A stretch of DNA of 64,000 bases from Flemingiibacterium sp045578725 (lineage in GTDB: Bacteria > Bacillota > Clostridia > Oscillospirales > CAG-272). A model generated the notes under the pieces. It worked only from the letters and a program-made list of their open reading frames with translations, did no database searches and was not told the origin of the DNA. Positions within the stretch are counted from its first letter, which is position 1. Every line of letters starts with the position of its first letter. Location of the stretch: assembly GCA_045578725.1 (NCBI GenBank), contig JAZNKS010000096.1:29964-93963 (forward strand), given 5' to 3'. The position numbers and the translations under genes were made by a program. Below, piece after piece: positions 6,862-14,766 of this stretch.

Positions 6862-8880
6862 ATGAAAAAGAATTACACAAATCCCGAGGCCGATCGCTTC
6901 TATGCCTCTCTGCTGGAGGATCCCGCCAAAATCCCCTTCTCCTTCACCTATGCCGGCAGGGATTATACCGGCCTTGGCGGCGATGTGCGCATCACGCCCG
7001 CAGATACCGGGGACAGCCGCGAATCGGCCGAGCTTTGCATGGCACTCGATGAATCGCTGGAGCTCTGTCTGCTCATCACCCATTATCCGACCCACGGTGT
7101 CACGGAATGGACGGCCCGCTTCACTAATCCCTCCGATCATGACAGCGGACTGCTCGAGAATCCCCATGTAAAGCTCTCCTTTGCGGGCGCGTATCCGACC
7201 CTCAAGGGCATTCTCGGCGACCATGTGAATCAGTACCGCCCCTACAGCGTGGATCTTACCTCCATGCCCGCCTCCTTTGAATCGTCAAGCGGCCGCGCGA
7301 CGCATATCAACTTCCCCTACTTCAATCTGGAGTACGGCGACGGCGGCGTAATGCTCGCCATCGGCTGGGCCGGCACCTGGCGCGCCGATTTCATTTATGA
7401 TGGCGGAGCGACCGCATACACCGCCCGCTCGGTCAACAATCTCCGCACCGTACTGCGCCCCGGCGAGGAAATCCGTACCGCGCTCTTTGTTGTGGCTCCG
7501 TACACCGTGCGAAACGAAAACTACGCCGTCAATTACTGGCGCGATTGGTTCATCGGCTGGAATCTTCCGAAGGCTGATGCCGACGGGCATCCTCTTGCGC
7601 CCTTCTCCACCTGCTGTCTGTGCTCGGATACCGGCCTTCCCAATTCCGACGGAAGCATCTCCGAAAACCACGCCAGCTGGCGGCCGAGTCTTGAAAAGAT
7701 GATCGCCGAGAACTGCAAGGTCGATTTCCGCTGGTTCGATGCCGGCTGGTATATGGCCCCCGACAAAAGCTCCGCCGTTTCTTATGAAAAGGGGCACGAT
7801 TGGTGGGACACCGTCGGCACATGGGAGCTGGATCCCGCCAAGTGGCCGGGCGACAGCTTCCGAAAATCCACCGATTTCGCCCGCGAAAACGGCATGAAGA
7901 CCCTGATGTGGTTCGAGCCGGAGCGGGTCACCGATCCCGAATCGCTGGCAGAGAATTTCGGCTACAATCCCGAATGGGCGATTCGCCGGGAGGGCGTGCG
8001 CGCGATCTCCAACAACATCGGCGATGAAGCCTGCTATAACTGGACGGTCAGTCGGATCACGAAGACCCTTAGGGAAAACCGGGTCGAAATGTACCGCGAG
8101 GACAACAACTGCGATGCCGCCGGGCTTTGGAAGTGGCTGGATGAACGCGAGGGTGAAAACCGGCAGGGCATCACCGAATGCAAATTCATCGGCGCGCACT
8201 ACCGGATGTGGGATGACATCATCGCCTGCACGCTTTCGCACGGCGGATGCGGCTTTGTGGATTCCTGCGCCAGCGGCGGCGGCCGGAACGATCTGGAATC
8301 CATGCGCCGGGGTGTACCGCTTCTGCGAAGCGATGCCGACCGCGAATCGACCGGACTGCGGCTTTCGATGACCACCGCCTTCAATGCGTGGATCCCCTTC
8401 TGCGGCGCCAATACCAAGGAGAAGAAGTATCAGCTGGACAAAACCGGCATCAGCGACGTCTATGTCTGGCGCGCCTCCTATCTGCCGATTCTGAACGTGG
8501 ATTCCCAGTTTGTCTATGATGAAAGTCAGAATTTCGATATCCTCCGCCTCGGCCTTGATGAGTGGAAACGGGTCCGGCCCTATCTGCTCTGCGATTTCTA
8601 TCGGCTGACTCCGTGGCACGGCCCGGCCGATACCAGCGGCTTTACCGCCTTCGCCTACTATGACGAGGAATCGAAAAAGGGCGTTCTGCTGGCCTTCCGG
8701 CAGGAAAAGTGCGCCGAGGCAGAGCTGCGTGTCCGCCTTCCCTTCCTTGATGCGGGCGGATGCTTTGTCCTGCGCGATGAGGACAGCGGCGAGATGTATG
8801 CCATCAGCCGCGGCGAGGATCTTTCGCTCACCTTCGATGCGCCGCGCACGGCACGGCTTCTCTGGATCGACGGAAACTGA
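6862..8880 (+). CDS. Alpha-galactosidase-like GH36, second copy
   Basis: A 672-residue GH36 protein, clearly different from the preceding paralogue. The barrel motif is MKTLMWFEPERVTDPESL, the nucleophile D414 lies in MYREDNNCD and the acid/base D477 in CASGGGRND. It has no secretion signal. AAGGAG at 6851-6856 overlaps the stop of the first gene, so the two are co-translated from the cre-controlled promoter. Two different GH36 enzymes suggest that different linkages or chain lengths are handled; alpha-N-acetylgalactosaminidase activity is another GH36 option for one of them. Confidence 0.9.
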   Translation: MKKNYTNPEADRFYASLLEDPAKIPFSFTYAGRDYTGLGGDVRITPADTGDSRESAELCMALDESLELCLLITHYPTHGVTEWTARFTNPSDHDSGLLENPHVKLSFAGAYPTLKGILGDHVNQYRPYSVDLTSMPASFESSSGRATHINFPYFNLEYGDGGVMLAIGWAGTWRADFIYDGGATAYTARSVNNLRTVLRPGEEIRTALFVVAPYTVRNENYAVNYWRDWFIGWNLPKADADGHPLAPFSTCCLCSDTGLPNSDGSISENHASWRPSLEKMIAENCKVDFRWFDAGWYMAPDKSSAVSYEKGHDWWDTVGTWELDPAKWPGDSFRKSTDFARENGMKTLMWFEPERVTDPESLAENFGYNPEWAIRREGVRAISNNIGDEACYNWTVSRITKTLRENRVEMYREDNNCDAAGLWKWLDEREGENRQGITECKFIGAHYRMWDDIIACTLSHGGCGFVDSCASGGGRNDLESMRRGVPLLRSDADRESTGLRLSMTTAFNAWIPFCGANTKEKKYQLDKTGISDVYVWRASYLPILNVDSQFVYDESQNFDILRLGLDEWKRVRPYLLCDFYRLTPWHGPADTSGFTAFAYYDEESKKGVLLAFRQEKCAEAELRVRLPFLDAGGCFVLRDEDSGEMYAISRGEDLSLTFDAPRTARLLWIDGN

Positions 8881-8881
8881 C

Positions 8882-8921
8882 AAAAAAGATTGCCGCAATC
8901 CAACGTCGGATTGCGGCAATC
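8882..8921 (-). terminator. Terminator shared by convergent genes
   Basis: A 14-bp perfect stem (GATTGCCGCAATCC 8888-8901; GGATTGCGGCAATC 8908-8921), loop AACGTC. On the minus strand it is followed by a T run, ending transcription of the small membrane protein genes. It may also slow transcripts from the GH36 side. Confidence 0.85.
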
Positions 8922-8926
8922 CCTGC

Positions 8927-9190
8927 TTATACTTTATCACCGTGATCGGGGAGCGCCAGTACCATAAACCAGCCAATCGGCCCGAACAGGAAGGGAATCC
9001 AGAAATAGCGCATCCAGGGAAATCCCTTCATCTTTGCCACATTGTAAAACTGCTTGGCCAGCAGAATGTTGATGACAAGCGCCGCAATCAGGACGATCAG
9101 CACCGCAATCAGCGCGCCGAAACCGGCCTGCTCAGCCATGAAGATGGCGGTCGGTCCGTCCGCACCGCCGATAATTCCGATATCACCCAT
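8927..9190 (-). CDS. Small membrane protein with GGADGPT signature, 87 aa
   Basis: An 87-residue protein with two predicted membrane helices (about 24-45 and 62-80) joined by a basic loop (KQFYNVAKMKGFPWMRYF). Its first 17 residues, with IGIIGGADGPTAIF at 4-17, match the signature of the beta subunit of sodium-pumping decarboxylases (OadB/GcdB), where the Asp lies on the Na+ path. The rest of that large subunit is missing. The second half is paralogous to the neighbouring 127-aa protein (shared QFY-AK-KG---RYF-IPFLFG-GW--ALPD pattern). The genes are 14 bp apart. Function unknown. Confidence 0.75.
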   Translation of the reverse strand: MGDIGIIGGADGPTAIFMAEQAGFGALIAVLIVLIAALVINILLAKQFYNVAKMKGFPWMRYFWIPFLFGPIGWFMVLALPDHGDKV

Positions 9191-9204
9191 GTCATTTTTC
9201 CTCC

Positions 9205-9588
9205 TCAGTCAATAATGGTCGGCGAATAGCTGTTGGTGCTTACCGCGCCGGACGGCGGATTCACGGGGACATTGCCTGCCGTGATTACGGGCGCCTTCGG
9301 GGCCTCGCTGACACCCGAACGGTCGGGCAGAGCCGCAACCAGAATCCATCCCATAATTCCGAACAGGAACGGGATGAAGAAGTAGCGGAGCTTGGCGTGT
9401 CCCTTCAGCTTGGCGATCTTGTAGAACTGCAAGGCCAGCAGGATGCTGATGATCAGCGACACCAACAGGCCGATGCCGACCGGTGCGGCCGCCGCAAGAA
9501 TCCCCTCTGCCAGCTGATCCATGGGATTTGCCGCCGATCCGCCAAGCAAAAGCTCGGCCATTTCCGGGTTTTCCAGAATTTCTTCCAT
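9205..9588 (-). CDS. Small two-helix membrane protein, paralogue, 127 aa
   Basis: A 127-residue membrane protein with an acidic N-terminus, helix 1 at about 30-53, loop QFYKIAKLKGHAKLRYF, helix 2 at about 71-89 and a Pro/Ser/Val-rich tail of about 35 residues. The loop and helix 2 are clearly homologous to the downstream 87-aa protein, but the GGADGPT N-terminus is absent here. GGAGGT lies before ATG 9588. The gene starts back to back with mutY, only 15 bp apart, so the promoters must lie inside the opposite gene's 5' end. I cannot assign a function. Confidence 0.75.
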   Translation of the reverse strand: MEEILENPEMAELLLGGSAANPMDQLAEGILAAAAPVGIGLLVSLIISILLALQFYKIAKLKGHAKLRYFFIPFLFGIMGWILVAALPDRSGVSEAPKAPVITAGNVPVNPPSGAVSTNSYSPTIID

Positions 9589-9603
9589 AGGATGTTACCT
9601 CCG

Positions 9604-10653
9604 ATGATAAAAGATTTGTCTTGTATCGTTCAGCCGCTCTGCGGCTGGTACCGATCAAATAAGAAGCCGCTTCCCTGGCGGCTCGATCCGACGCCCTATC
9701 ACGTCTGGATCTCCGAAATCATGCTTCAGCAGACCCGCATCGAAGCCGTGATTCCCTACTATGCCCGCTTTCTCGAAGCCTTTCCTTCTGTGTCGGCGCT
9801 CGCCGAAGCCGACGATGACCGGCTGATGAAGCTCTGGGAGGGGCTGGGCTATTATTCCCGGGCCCGCAATCTGAAGCGGGCGGCTATCGAAATATGCGAT
9901 CGCTTCGGCGGTCAGCTTCCGGCGGATGCGGCGTTACTGCGAAGCCTTCCCGGCATCGGCGATTACACCGCAGGCGCGATTGCTTCCATCGCCTTCGGGC
10001 TCCCGGAGCCGGCTGTGGACGGCAATGTTCTGCGGGTGCTCTCCCGCCTCGCGGCATGGGATGCGAATATCGCAAAGCCCGCCGCAAAGCGTGCGGCCGC
10101 CGACTGGCTCCGTGCGGTTTATCCTTCCGGCGATGAGGCCGGCCTTTTCACCGAGGGCCTGATGGAGCTCGGCGAAAATGTCTGCATCCCGAACGGTCTG
10201 CCGAAATGCGAAGCCTGCCCGCTTGCATCCTTCTGCGAGGCCAACCGATCCGGCCGCACCGGGGATTATCCCGTGCGCTCCCAAAAGGCCGCGCGGCGGA
10301 TGGAGGTGCGTACCGTTCTGCTTATCGAATGGGATAACCGCATCGCCGTCCAAAAAAGGCCGGAGAGGGGACTTCTTGCCGGGCTGTGGGAGTTTCCTTC
10401 TCTTGATGGGGAGGCGGATGAGTCCGCCGTCCGCGATTACCTCCGCCAAAACGGGCTTGAGGCCCGGCATATCACGCCGGTCGGATCCGCCGTCCATATT
10501 TTCAGCCATGTCGAATGGCATATGAAGGGTCTGAAAATCGAGGCGGAGCCGCTGGCAGATGCCGTCTGCCCGCTTGTATTTGCCTCCCGTGAGGAGCGTG
10601 GGGACATCTATGCGATTCCCTCCGCCTTCCGTTATTTTTCGTCCTTGCTCTGA
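9604..10653 (+). CDS. mutY: A/G-specific adenine DNA glycosylase MutY
   Basis: A 349-residue MutY, which removes adenine mispaired with 8-oxoguanine. It has the catalytic helix SEIMLQQTR (E38), a helix-hairpin-helix LPGIGDYTAGAIASIAFG with the catalytic Asp in AVDGNV, an Fe4S4 motif with Cys spacing C-X7-C-X2-C-X5-C near residue 200, and a C-terminal Nudix-like domain that reads 8-oxoG. X7 rather than the X6 of the E. coli enzyme sits within a PNG-P insertion that I recall as common in Firmicutes. The start at 9604 fits the family's usual N-terminus; the frame is open further upstream. The 3' end overlaps the next convergent gene by 22 bp. Confidence 0.95.
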   Translation: MIKDLSCIVQPLCGWYRSNKKPLPWRLDPTPYHVWISEIMLQQTRIEAVIPYYARFLEAFPSVSALAEADDDRLMKLWEGLGYYSRARNLKRAAIEICDRFGGQLPADAALLRSLPGIGDYTAGAIASIAFGLPEPAVDGNVLRVLSRLAAWDANIAKPAAKRAAADWLRAVYPSGDEAGLFTEGLMELGENVCIPNGLPKCEACPLASFCEANRSGRTGDYPVRSQKAARRMEVRTVLLIEWDNRIAVQKRPERGLLAGLWEFPSLDGEADESAVRDYLRQNGLEARHITPVGSAVHIFSHVEWHMKGLKIEAEPLADAVCPLVFASREERGDIYAIPSAFRYFSSLL

Positions 10654-10958
10654 CGGAGCAGAATCAGCCGCACAAGACCGAGCAGCAGCGACAGACCGAG
10701 CATTCCGAGGAAGACAAAGGATGCCCCATAGCCGAGAATCGCTTCCGCAAAATAGGTCAGCCCCGGCATGAAGCCGGATCCCGGCAGGCTATCGTAATGC
10801 CTTCCGATGAGATAGGAGCCCGCACCGGACACAATCTCCAAAAGATACAGAATCGCAAAGCTCCGGATGCACGGCTTTTTCATGGCGATAACCAGCCAGA
10901 CAATCTGAAGCGCCAGTAAAAGAAGATAGACAATCAGCCAGAAGATATCCAAAATCAT
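10632..10958 (-). CDS. Small integral membrane protein, 108 aa
   Basis: A hydrophobic protein of about 108 residues with three likely membrane helices (about 1-25, 32-52, 66-100) and a charged C-terminal tail (RQSKDEK). I do not recognise a family. The ATG at 10958 lies only 1 nt after GGAGG, too close for normal initiation; the TTG two codons later (10952) is 7 nt from GGAGG and is probably the real start. A perfect promoter stands at 10979-11007. It is convergent with mutY and overlaps its 3' end. Confidence 0.65.
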   Translation of the reverse strand: MILDIFWLIVYLLLLALQIVWLVIAMKKPCIRSFAILYLLEIVSGAGSYLIGRHYDSLPGSGFMPGLTYFAEAILGYGASFVFLGMLGLSLLLGLVRLILLRQSKDEK

Positions 10959-10978
10959 CCCTCCGTCCGTTTTCCTAC

Positions 10979-11007
10979 ATTATAGCACAAGCGGCGGCAC
11001 TTGTCAA
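10979..11007 (-). promoter_or_regulatory. Promoter for 108-aa membrane protein
   Basis: On the minus strand TTGACA (11007-11002), 17-bp spacer, TATAAT (10984-10979). The spacer (AGTGCCGCCGCTTGTGC) is strikingly like that of the GH36 promoter. Confidence 0.85.
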
Positions 11008-11096
11008 GAGACGTTCCGCTTGGCGGGCGCTGAAAGCCGTTGGTTCCCAAAGCAAACAAATTCCTTTGTGCAGAATGACGAAAATAAAATTCCCTC

Positions 11097-11125
11097 TTGC
11101 GTTTGCTCGACGGTTATGGTATACT
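11097..11125 (+). promoter_or_regulatory. Promoter for solute-binding lipoprotein
   Basis: TTGCGT (11097-11102), 17-bp spacer and TATACT (11120-11125), about 50 bp before the ATG. The stretch 11008-11096 shows nothing else. Confidence 0.6.
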
Positions 11126-11173
11126 GAATACAGCGAAAGCTCTACAGAATACCAACGAAAGGATGAACCCGCT

Positions 11174-12670
11174 ATGAAACCGAGCATCACCTCCCGCATC
11201 AGCCTCATTCTCGCGCTTATTCTGAGCACCTCCGCCCTCTTTGCCTGCGGCGGCGACACGCCATCCGGCGACACCACCGCCCCCGGCGACACGACACCGG
11301 CCGTCACCGATCCGGAGAATGAACGTCTTGGCATCGATGACGGGCTTCCCGCCAAGGATTTCGGCGGATACGAATTCCGCATCATGCATCAGGGCAGCGC
11401 CAGCCCGACCGATGCCTATGTTCCCGAAGCCACCAACGGCGACATCGTGAACGATGCCATCTTTGAGCGCAATCAGGCCATCGAGGAGCGCTTCAATGTT
11501 GACATCACCGTTATCCCCAACGGTCTTGCCTATCAGGAGCATATGCAGAAGATCCAGCAGCACATTCTGGCCAATGACGATGCCTTCGATGTCAGCCTGA
11601 ACCACATCGTGGCCGGCCCGAACTATGTACTGGAGGGCCTCTTCCTCAATATGTACGATCTGCCCTACGTCGATTTCTCCAAGCCCTGGTGGGGCGATCA
11701 GATGGTCGATGAAATGACCGTGCTGGGTCAGCTCTATCTCGCCCTCGATGTCATCGGTATGGGCGGTCTGACCTCGGCCAAGGTTCACTTCCTGAATCTG
11801 CAGAAGTTCGACGAATACAAGCTGGAGCTTCCCTATCAGCAGGTTCTGGACGGCACCTGGACCTTTGACAAGCTGATCGCGCTGACCAAGGATGTCTACG
11901 CCGATCTCAACGGCAACTCCAAGAGCGATACGGAGGACTTCTTCGGCTATGTTTCCCACGCCTCGCAGAACGGCTTCTTCACCTCCTTTGAGGCGCCTGT
12001 CCTGCTCAAGGACGAGGACGAAACGCTGGTGCTCGGCGTACAGTCCGACAAGATGGCCGCCATTATCGAAAAGATGTACAGCTGGTACTATGAATCCGTC
12101 GGCTCCTGCATCGTAAACGGCCAGGATCCCGTATCGGGTCTGGATCAGGTTGCATGGCAGGCCCAGCTCTTTGCGGACGGTCATGCACTGGTCGCCTTCT
12201 CCAAGCTCGGCTCCGCATCCTCCACCTTCCGCGAATCCAATGTCGAGTACGGCATCATTCCCTTCCCGAAGTGGGATGAGAATCAGGAAGCCTACCGCAC
12301 CTTCTGCGGCTCCAATCTGCTCGGCGTACCGGTCACCTGCTCCGATCTTGAGCGCACCTCGATCATTCTGGAAGCAATGGTTGCCGAAAACTACAAGACG
12401 GTTATGCCGACCTACTTTGAAACGGCTCTGAAGGAGAAATTCTCCTTTGACAGCGAAACCGGCCAGATGCTGGATATCATCAACGACTCGCTGACCATCA
12501 GCTTCGCCTACGCTTACGATAACTGGAAGGGATTCGGCCATATGTGCAGCACGCTGTTCGGCGGCTCCAATCCCAGCGGCGATTTCGCCTCCTTCTATGC
12601 AACCCGTCTGCCCAGCGCCGAGGAGCGCCTGAAGCTGATCGTCGACTTCTACGAAGCCAACGCGGAGTAA
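11174..12670 (+). CDS. Extracellular solute-binding lipoprotein (ABC importer)
   Basis: A 498-residue substrate-binding protein of an ABC importer, anchored outside the membrane by lipid Cys25 (lipobox LFAC), with a Thr/Pro/Asp-rich linker to about residue 50. The mature domain starts with KDFGGYEFRIMHQG and has the features of family 1-type sugar-binding proteins (LPYVDFSKPWWGDQM; DGTWTFDKLIALTKDVYADLNGN; EYGIIPFPKWDENQEAYRT). It is related to three other binding proteins at 28.4-33.1 kb. The start at 11174 follows AAAGGATG. No permease or ATPase gene is nearby, so it must work with a distant or shared transporter. The ligand is unknown; an oligosaccharide is likely. Confidence 0.9.
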   Translation: MKPSITSRISLILALILSTSALFACGGDTPSGDTTAPGDTTPAVTDPENERLGIDDGLPAKDFGGYEFRIMHQGSASPTDAYVPEATNGDIVNDAIFERNQAIEERFNVDITVIPNGLAYQEHMQKIQQHILANDDAFDVSLNHIVAGPNYVLEGLFLNMYDLPYVDFSKPWWGDQMVDEMTVLGQLYLALDVIGMGGLTSAKVHFLNLQKFDEYKLELPYQQVLDGTWTFDKLIALTKDVYADLNGNSKSDTEDFFGYVSHASQNGFFTSFEAPVLLKDEDETLVLGVQSDKMAAIIEKMYSWYYESVGSCIVNGQDPVSGLDQVAWQAQLFADGHALVAFSKLGSASSTFRESNVEYGIIPFPKWDENQEAYRTFCGSNLLGVPVTCSDLERTSIILEAMVAENYKTVMPTYFETALKEKFSFDSETGQMLDIINDSLTISFAYAYDNWKGFGHMCSTLFGGSNPSGDFASFYATRLPSAEERLKLIVDFYEANAE

Positions 12671-12694
12671 GACTGCGCCGATTCCCGCTTCAGA

Positions 12695-12823
12695 AAGGAC
12701 TTAGCGTGAAAAATACTTTTTCACGCATGGTTTTGTGGCTTTCATGTCTCTTTGAGCCATGATTTTGCTTCGCAAAACCAGCCCCAATTCCCAAATAAGG
12801 AAGTTTTCGCTGACGCGAAAGCC
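12695..12823 (+). repeat. Structured leader repeat, copy A
   Basis: This stretch begins AAAGGA, then forms a perfect 10-bp stem (GCGTGAAAAA 12704-12713 / TTTTTCACGC 12717-12726), then TGGTTTTG, a small TTTTGC-TTC-GCAAAA hairpin, AAGGAAG (12797-12803) and a final TTTCGC-TGAC-GCGAAA hairpin ending at GCC ATG. The same order of elements recurs at 54480-54608. It links the solute-binding gene and the next gene. Confidence 0.6.
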
Positions 12824-13540
12824 ATGATGATTAATATGAACGAGAAGAACCGTCATTTCCATCGGATCGCCCTTGCCGCTTTTGCGGTGATCTCGGCACT
12901 CTGTCTGATCGGGATGGCGGTTCTTTATCCTTACAATCCTGCGGAGTACACGGTTATTCATTTCGACAAGCACATGACCATGTCCGACCCGGTGATCGCC
13001 AAGGCGATTCTGAAATCGTTCTGGCGCACCTACCGTCCCGGCGATACCTTCTGGCATCTGATGGATGCCCAAGCGGAAAACATCTATCTGCGCGGGCCGT
13101 TTCCGATGTATTCGGTCTGTGAAGACAACACCATCCGTCAGACCTGTATGCGGTACTCGGTGAAAACAGCAGACGGCCGGTTCGGTATTGTGGTTTATCC
13201 CTACTGGATGGCAGACGGCTCCTTTACCGACTGGGGACGGTTCTTTCTTGCCAAAAGCAAGGAATTCTATCCGCCGGAATACACCGATGAGAACAACGTT
13301 TCCCTCGCCTATAACGGTGGGGAAATCTTCGGCGACGACTACATGGTCACCAAAGATGGAATCACCCTCGAAGAGCTGTACAATGTCCCGCCCTACAGCG
13401 AAGCGGACGATGCCGTTAACATGACCGAGCTGGAGCGTGTCGCGCTTGTGTACGGTCCCGCTCTGCTGGAGCACGCGATCCCCTTCATCGAGGAATACAC
13501 GCTGGCCGAGGTCATAACCTTCGCCGAGTCCGCCGAATAA
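12824..13540 (+). CDS. Membrane-anchored hypothetical protein, 238 aa
   Basis: A protein of about 238 residues with a single N-terminal membrane anchor (about residues 16-40, IALAAFAVISALCLIGMAVLYPY) and an extracytoplasmic domain with many aromatic residues (WRTYRPGDTFWHLMDAQ; VVYPYWMADGSFTDWGRFF). I do not recognise a family. ATGs at 12824, 12827 and 12836 are all possible; AAGGAAG is 20 nt from the first, with a small hairpin between that could close the gap. The structured repeat before it also precedes the gene at 54609. It probably follows the binding-protein gene in one transcript. Confidence 0.65.
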   Translation: MMINMNEKNRHFHRIALAAFAVISALCLIGMAVLYPYNPAEYTVIHFDKHMTMSDPVIAKAILKSFWRTYRPGDTFWHLMDAQAENIYLRGPFPMYSVCEDNTIRQTCMRYSVKTADGRFGIVVYPYWMADGSFTDWGRFFLAKSKEFYPPEYTDENNVSLAYNGGEIFGDDYMVTKDGITLEELYNVPPYSEADDAVNMTELERVALVYGPALLEHAIPFIEEYTLAEVITFAESAE

Positions 13541-13543
13541 GCA

Positions 13544-13574
13544 AAAAAATCCACCCTGCCGGGTGGATTTTTTC
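13544..13574. terminator. Bidirectional intrinsic terminator
   Basis: A 9-bp stem (AATCCACCC / GGGTGGATT), loop TGCC, with A run before and T run after, placed between two convergent genes. It can serve both strands. Confidence 0.9.
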
Positions 13575-13832
13575 TTATTTCTTCTTGAACATATTCAGGA
13601 TGCCGCCGATGGCGTCCTTCACATCGTCGGCCTTATCCTTGGCATCGTCGATGGCCATCTTTGCCTTGACGCCGTCGATGATGCTCTGGATTTTCTCGTC
13701 GGGCAGATCGATGCCGATCAGCTCCTCGATAACCTTGATCGGAGAAGCCTTGAACTTCGCCAGCAGATCGTCGCTGTTCTTCAGCTTTTCCACGATTTCT
13801 TCAATTTTTTCCTTGATCTCGTCCATTTTCAT
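13575..13832 (-). CDS. Small helical protein, 85 aa
   Basis: An 85-residue, highly charged helical protein: KIEEIVEKLKNSDDLLAKF, then SPIKVIEELIGIDLPDEKIQSI and a C-terminal KKK tail. The 'LLxKFKxxPxKxxEELxGIDLPDExI' pattern is seen in many clostridial small proteins and resembles the leader part of Nif11/nitrile-hydratase-like peptides, although no peptide-modifying enzyme is nearby. Helix content and codon use support a real gene. Function unknown. Confidence 0.65.
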   Translation of the reverse strand: MKMDEIKEKIEEIVEKLKNSDDLLAKFKASPIKVIEELIGIDLPDEKIQSIIDGVKAKMAIDDAKDKADDVKDAIGGILNMFKKK

Positions 13833-13928
13833 GCCTCCGAAGCAATAAATTTTACGTTACCATTATACCACACCGCGCTCCGGATTGCAAGAGGCGGCGG
13901 CAAATTTCAGCAAAAATTCACTTCCCCG

Positions 13929-14711
13929 TCACCTTGCCGGCCGATCCCGCCAGGCGGATGGGGTCATGCCGACCTCGCGCTTAAAGAGCCGGGTGAAGCT
14001 TTCGGGATCCGAAAATCCGGTGATCCGCGCCGCCTCTCCCACGGTGATGCCGCTCCGGGAATGCAGCAGCTCCTTGGCCTGCCCGATCCGCACCGAGCCG
14101 ATATACCGCCCCGGCGATACCAGGTAAACCTTCTTGAAAAGCCGCCGGAACTGGGACTCGCAAAGCCCGGCCGCGCCCGCAAGGCCGGCGGTATCCAGCG
14201 CCGGATCGCCGATATGCAGGCGCATATATTCGATGGCCGGCGCGAGGATCCGCTTCTCCGGGAGCGCCGTTTCCGACAGACTCCGGGCGAGCATGGCCAG
14301 CACGCGGTAGGTATAGGACAGGCAGTTGAGCCGATGGGCGTGATCCTTGAACAGCCATTCCTCGGCACACTTGGAAAAGAGCGAATACAGCCCCGAATGA
14401 TTCTCAAAGCGGGCCACGAAAATCCCATCGGCGGGATACTCCGCCGCCGTATCGAAATTGATGATGATATACCGCCCGTCCGACTTCTGGCAGGAGCGGT
14501 AGGTCATCCCCCTTGGGATATAGACGATCTCGTTTTCGGTGAATTCCACGCACCGGTCCTCATAATAGCAGGCCATCGTGCCCGACACCTTGTAGATCAG
14601 CGCATGGTGCGGCCGATTGTAGAAATAATTCATCCCATGCCGGGAATCGTCGGCGATGACGGATGCGATCGAGGTCACCACGAGCTCGGAGGTAAAGATG
14701 GACGGGAGCAT
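13929..14711 (-). CDS. AraC family transcriptional regulator
   Basis: A 260-residue regulator with an N-terminal cupin-like sensor (about 20-110; IYKVSGTMACYYEDRCVEF, and YIPRGMTYR) and a C-terminal double helix-turn-helix of the AraC type (about 160-255; FRRLFKKVYLVSPGRYI and ITGFSDPESFTRLFKREVGMTPSAWR). AAAGGAG precedes ATG 14711. Such proteins usually sense sugars and activate nearby uptake or hydrolase genes. The gene is downstream of the ABC/DUF1854 cluster on the same strand, separated by a large palindrome, so it could control that cluster or the binding protein at 11174. Confidence 0.9.
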   Translation of the reverse strand: MLPSIFTSELVVTSIASVIADDSRHGMNYFYNRPHHALIYKVSGTMACYYEDRCVEFTENEIVYIPRGMTYRSCQKSDGRYIIINFDTAAEYPADGIFVARFENHSGLYSLFSKCAEEWLFKDHAHRLNCLSYTYRVLAMLARSLSETALPEKRILAPAIEYMRLHIGDPALDTAGLAGAAGLCESQFRRLFKKVYLVSPGRYIGSVRIGQAKELLHSRSGITVGEAARITGFSDPESFTRLFKREVGMTPSAWRDRPAR

Positions 14712-14733
14712 ACCCTTCTCCTTTCAGGAGGCA

Positions 14734-14757
14734 CAGGGGGCGCGTACGCGCCCCCTG
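14734..14757. repeat. 24-bp perfect palindrome
   Basis: A perfect palindrome of 24 bp centred on GTAC (half site CAGGGGGCGCGT) lies between the ABC transporter stop and the AraC ribosome binding site. With no loop it cannot form a normal RNA hairpin of full length, and no T run follows. It could be a terminator-like structure or a protein-binding site. Confidence 0.6.
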
Positions 14758-14766
14758 CCGTTATGC

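Noticed and set aside
7285..8976. Long minus-strand open frame opposite the second GH36 gene
   Set aside because: Same reason: no start context, no recognisable domain, mirrors a well-supported gene.
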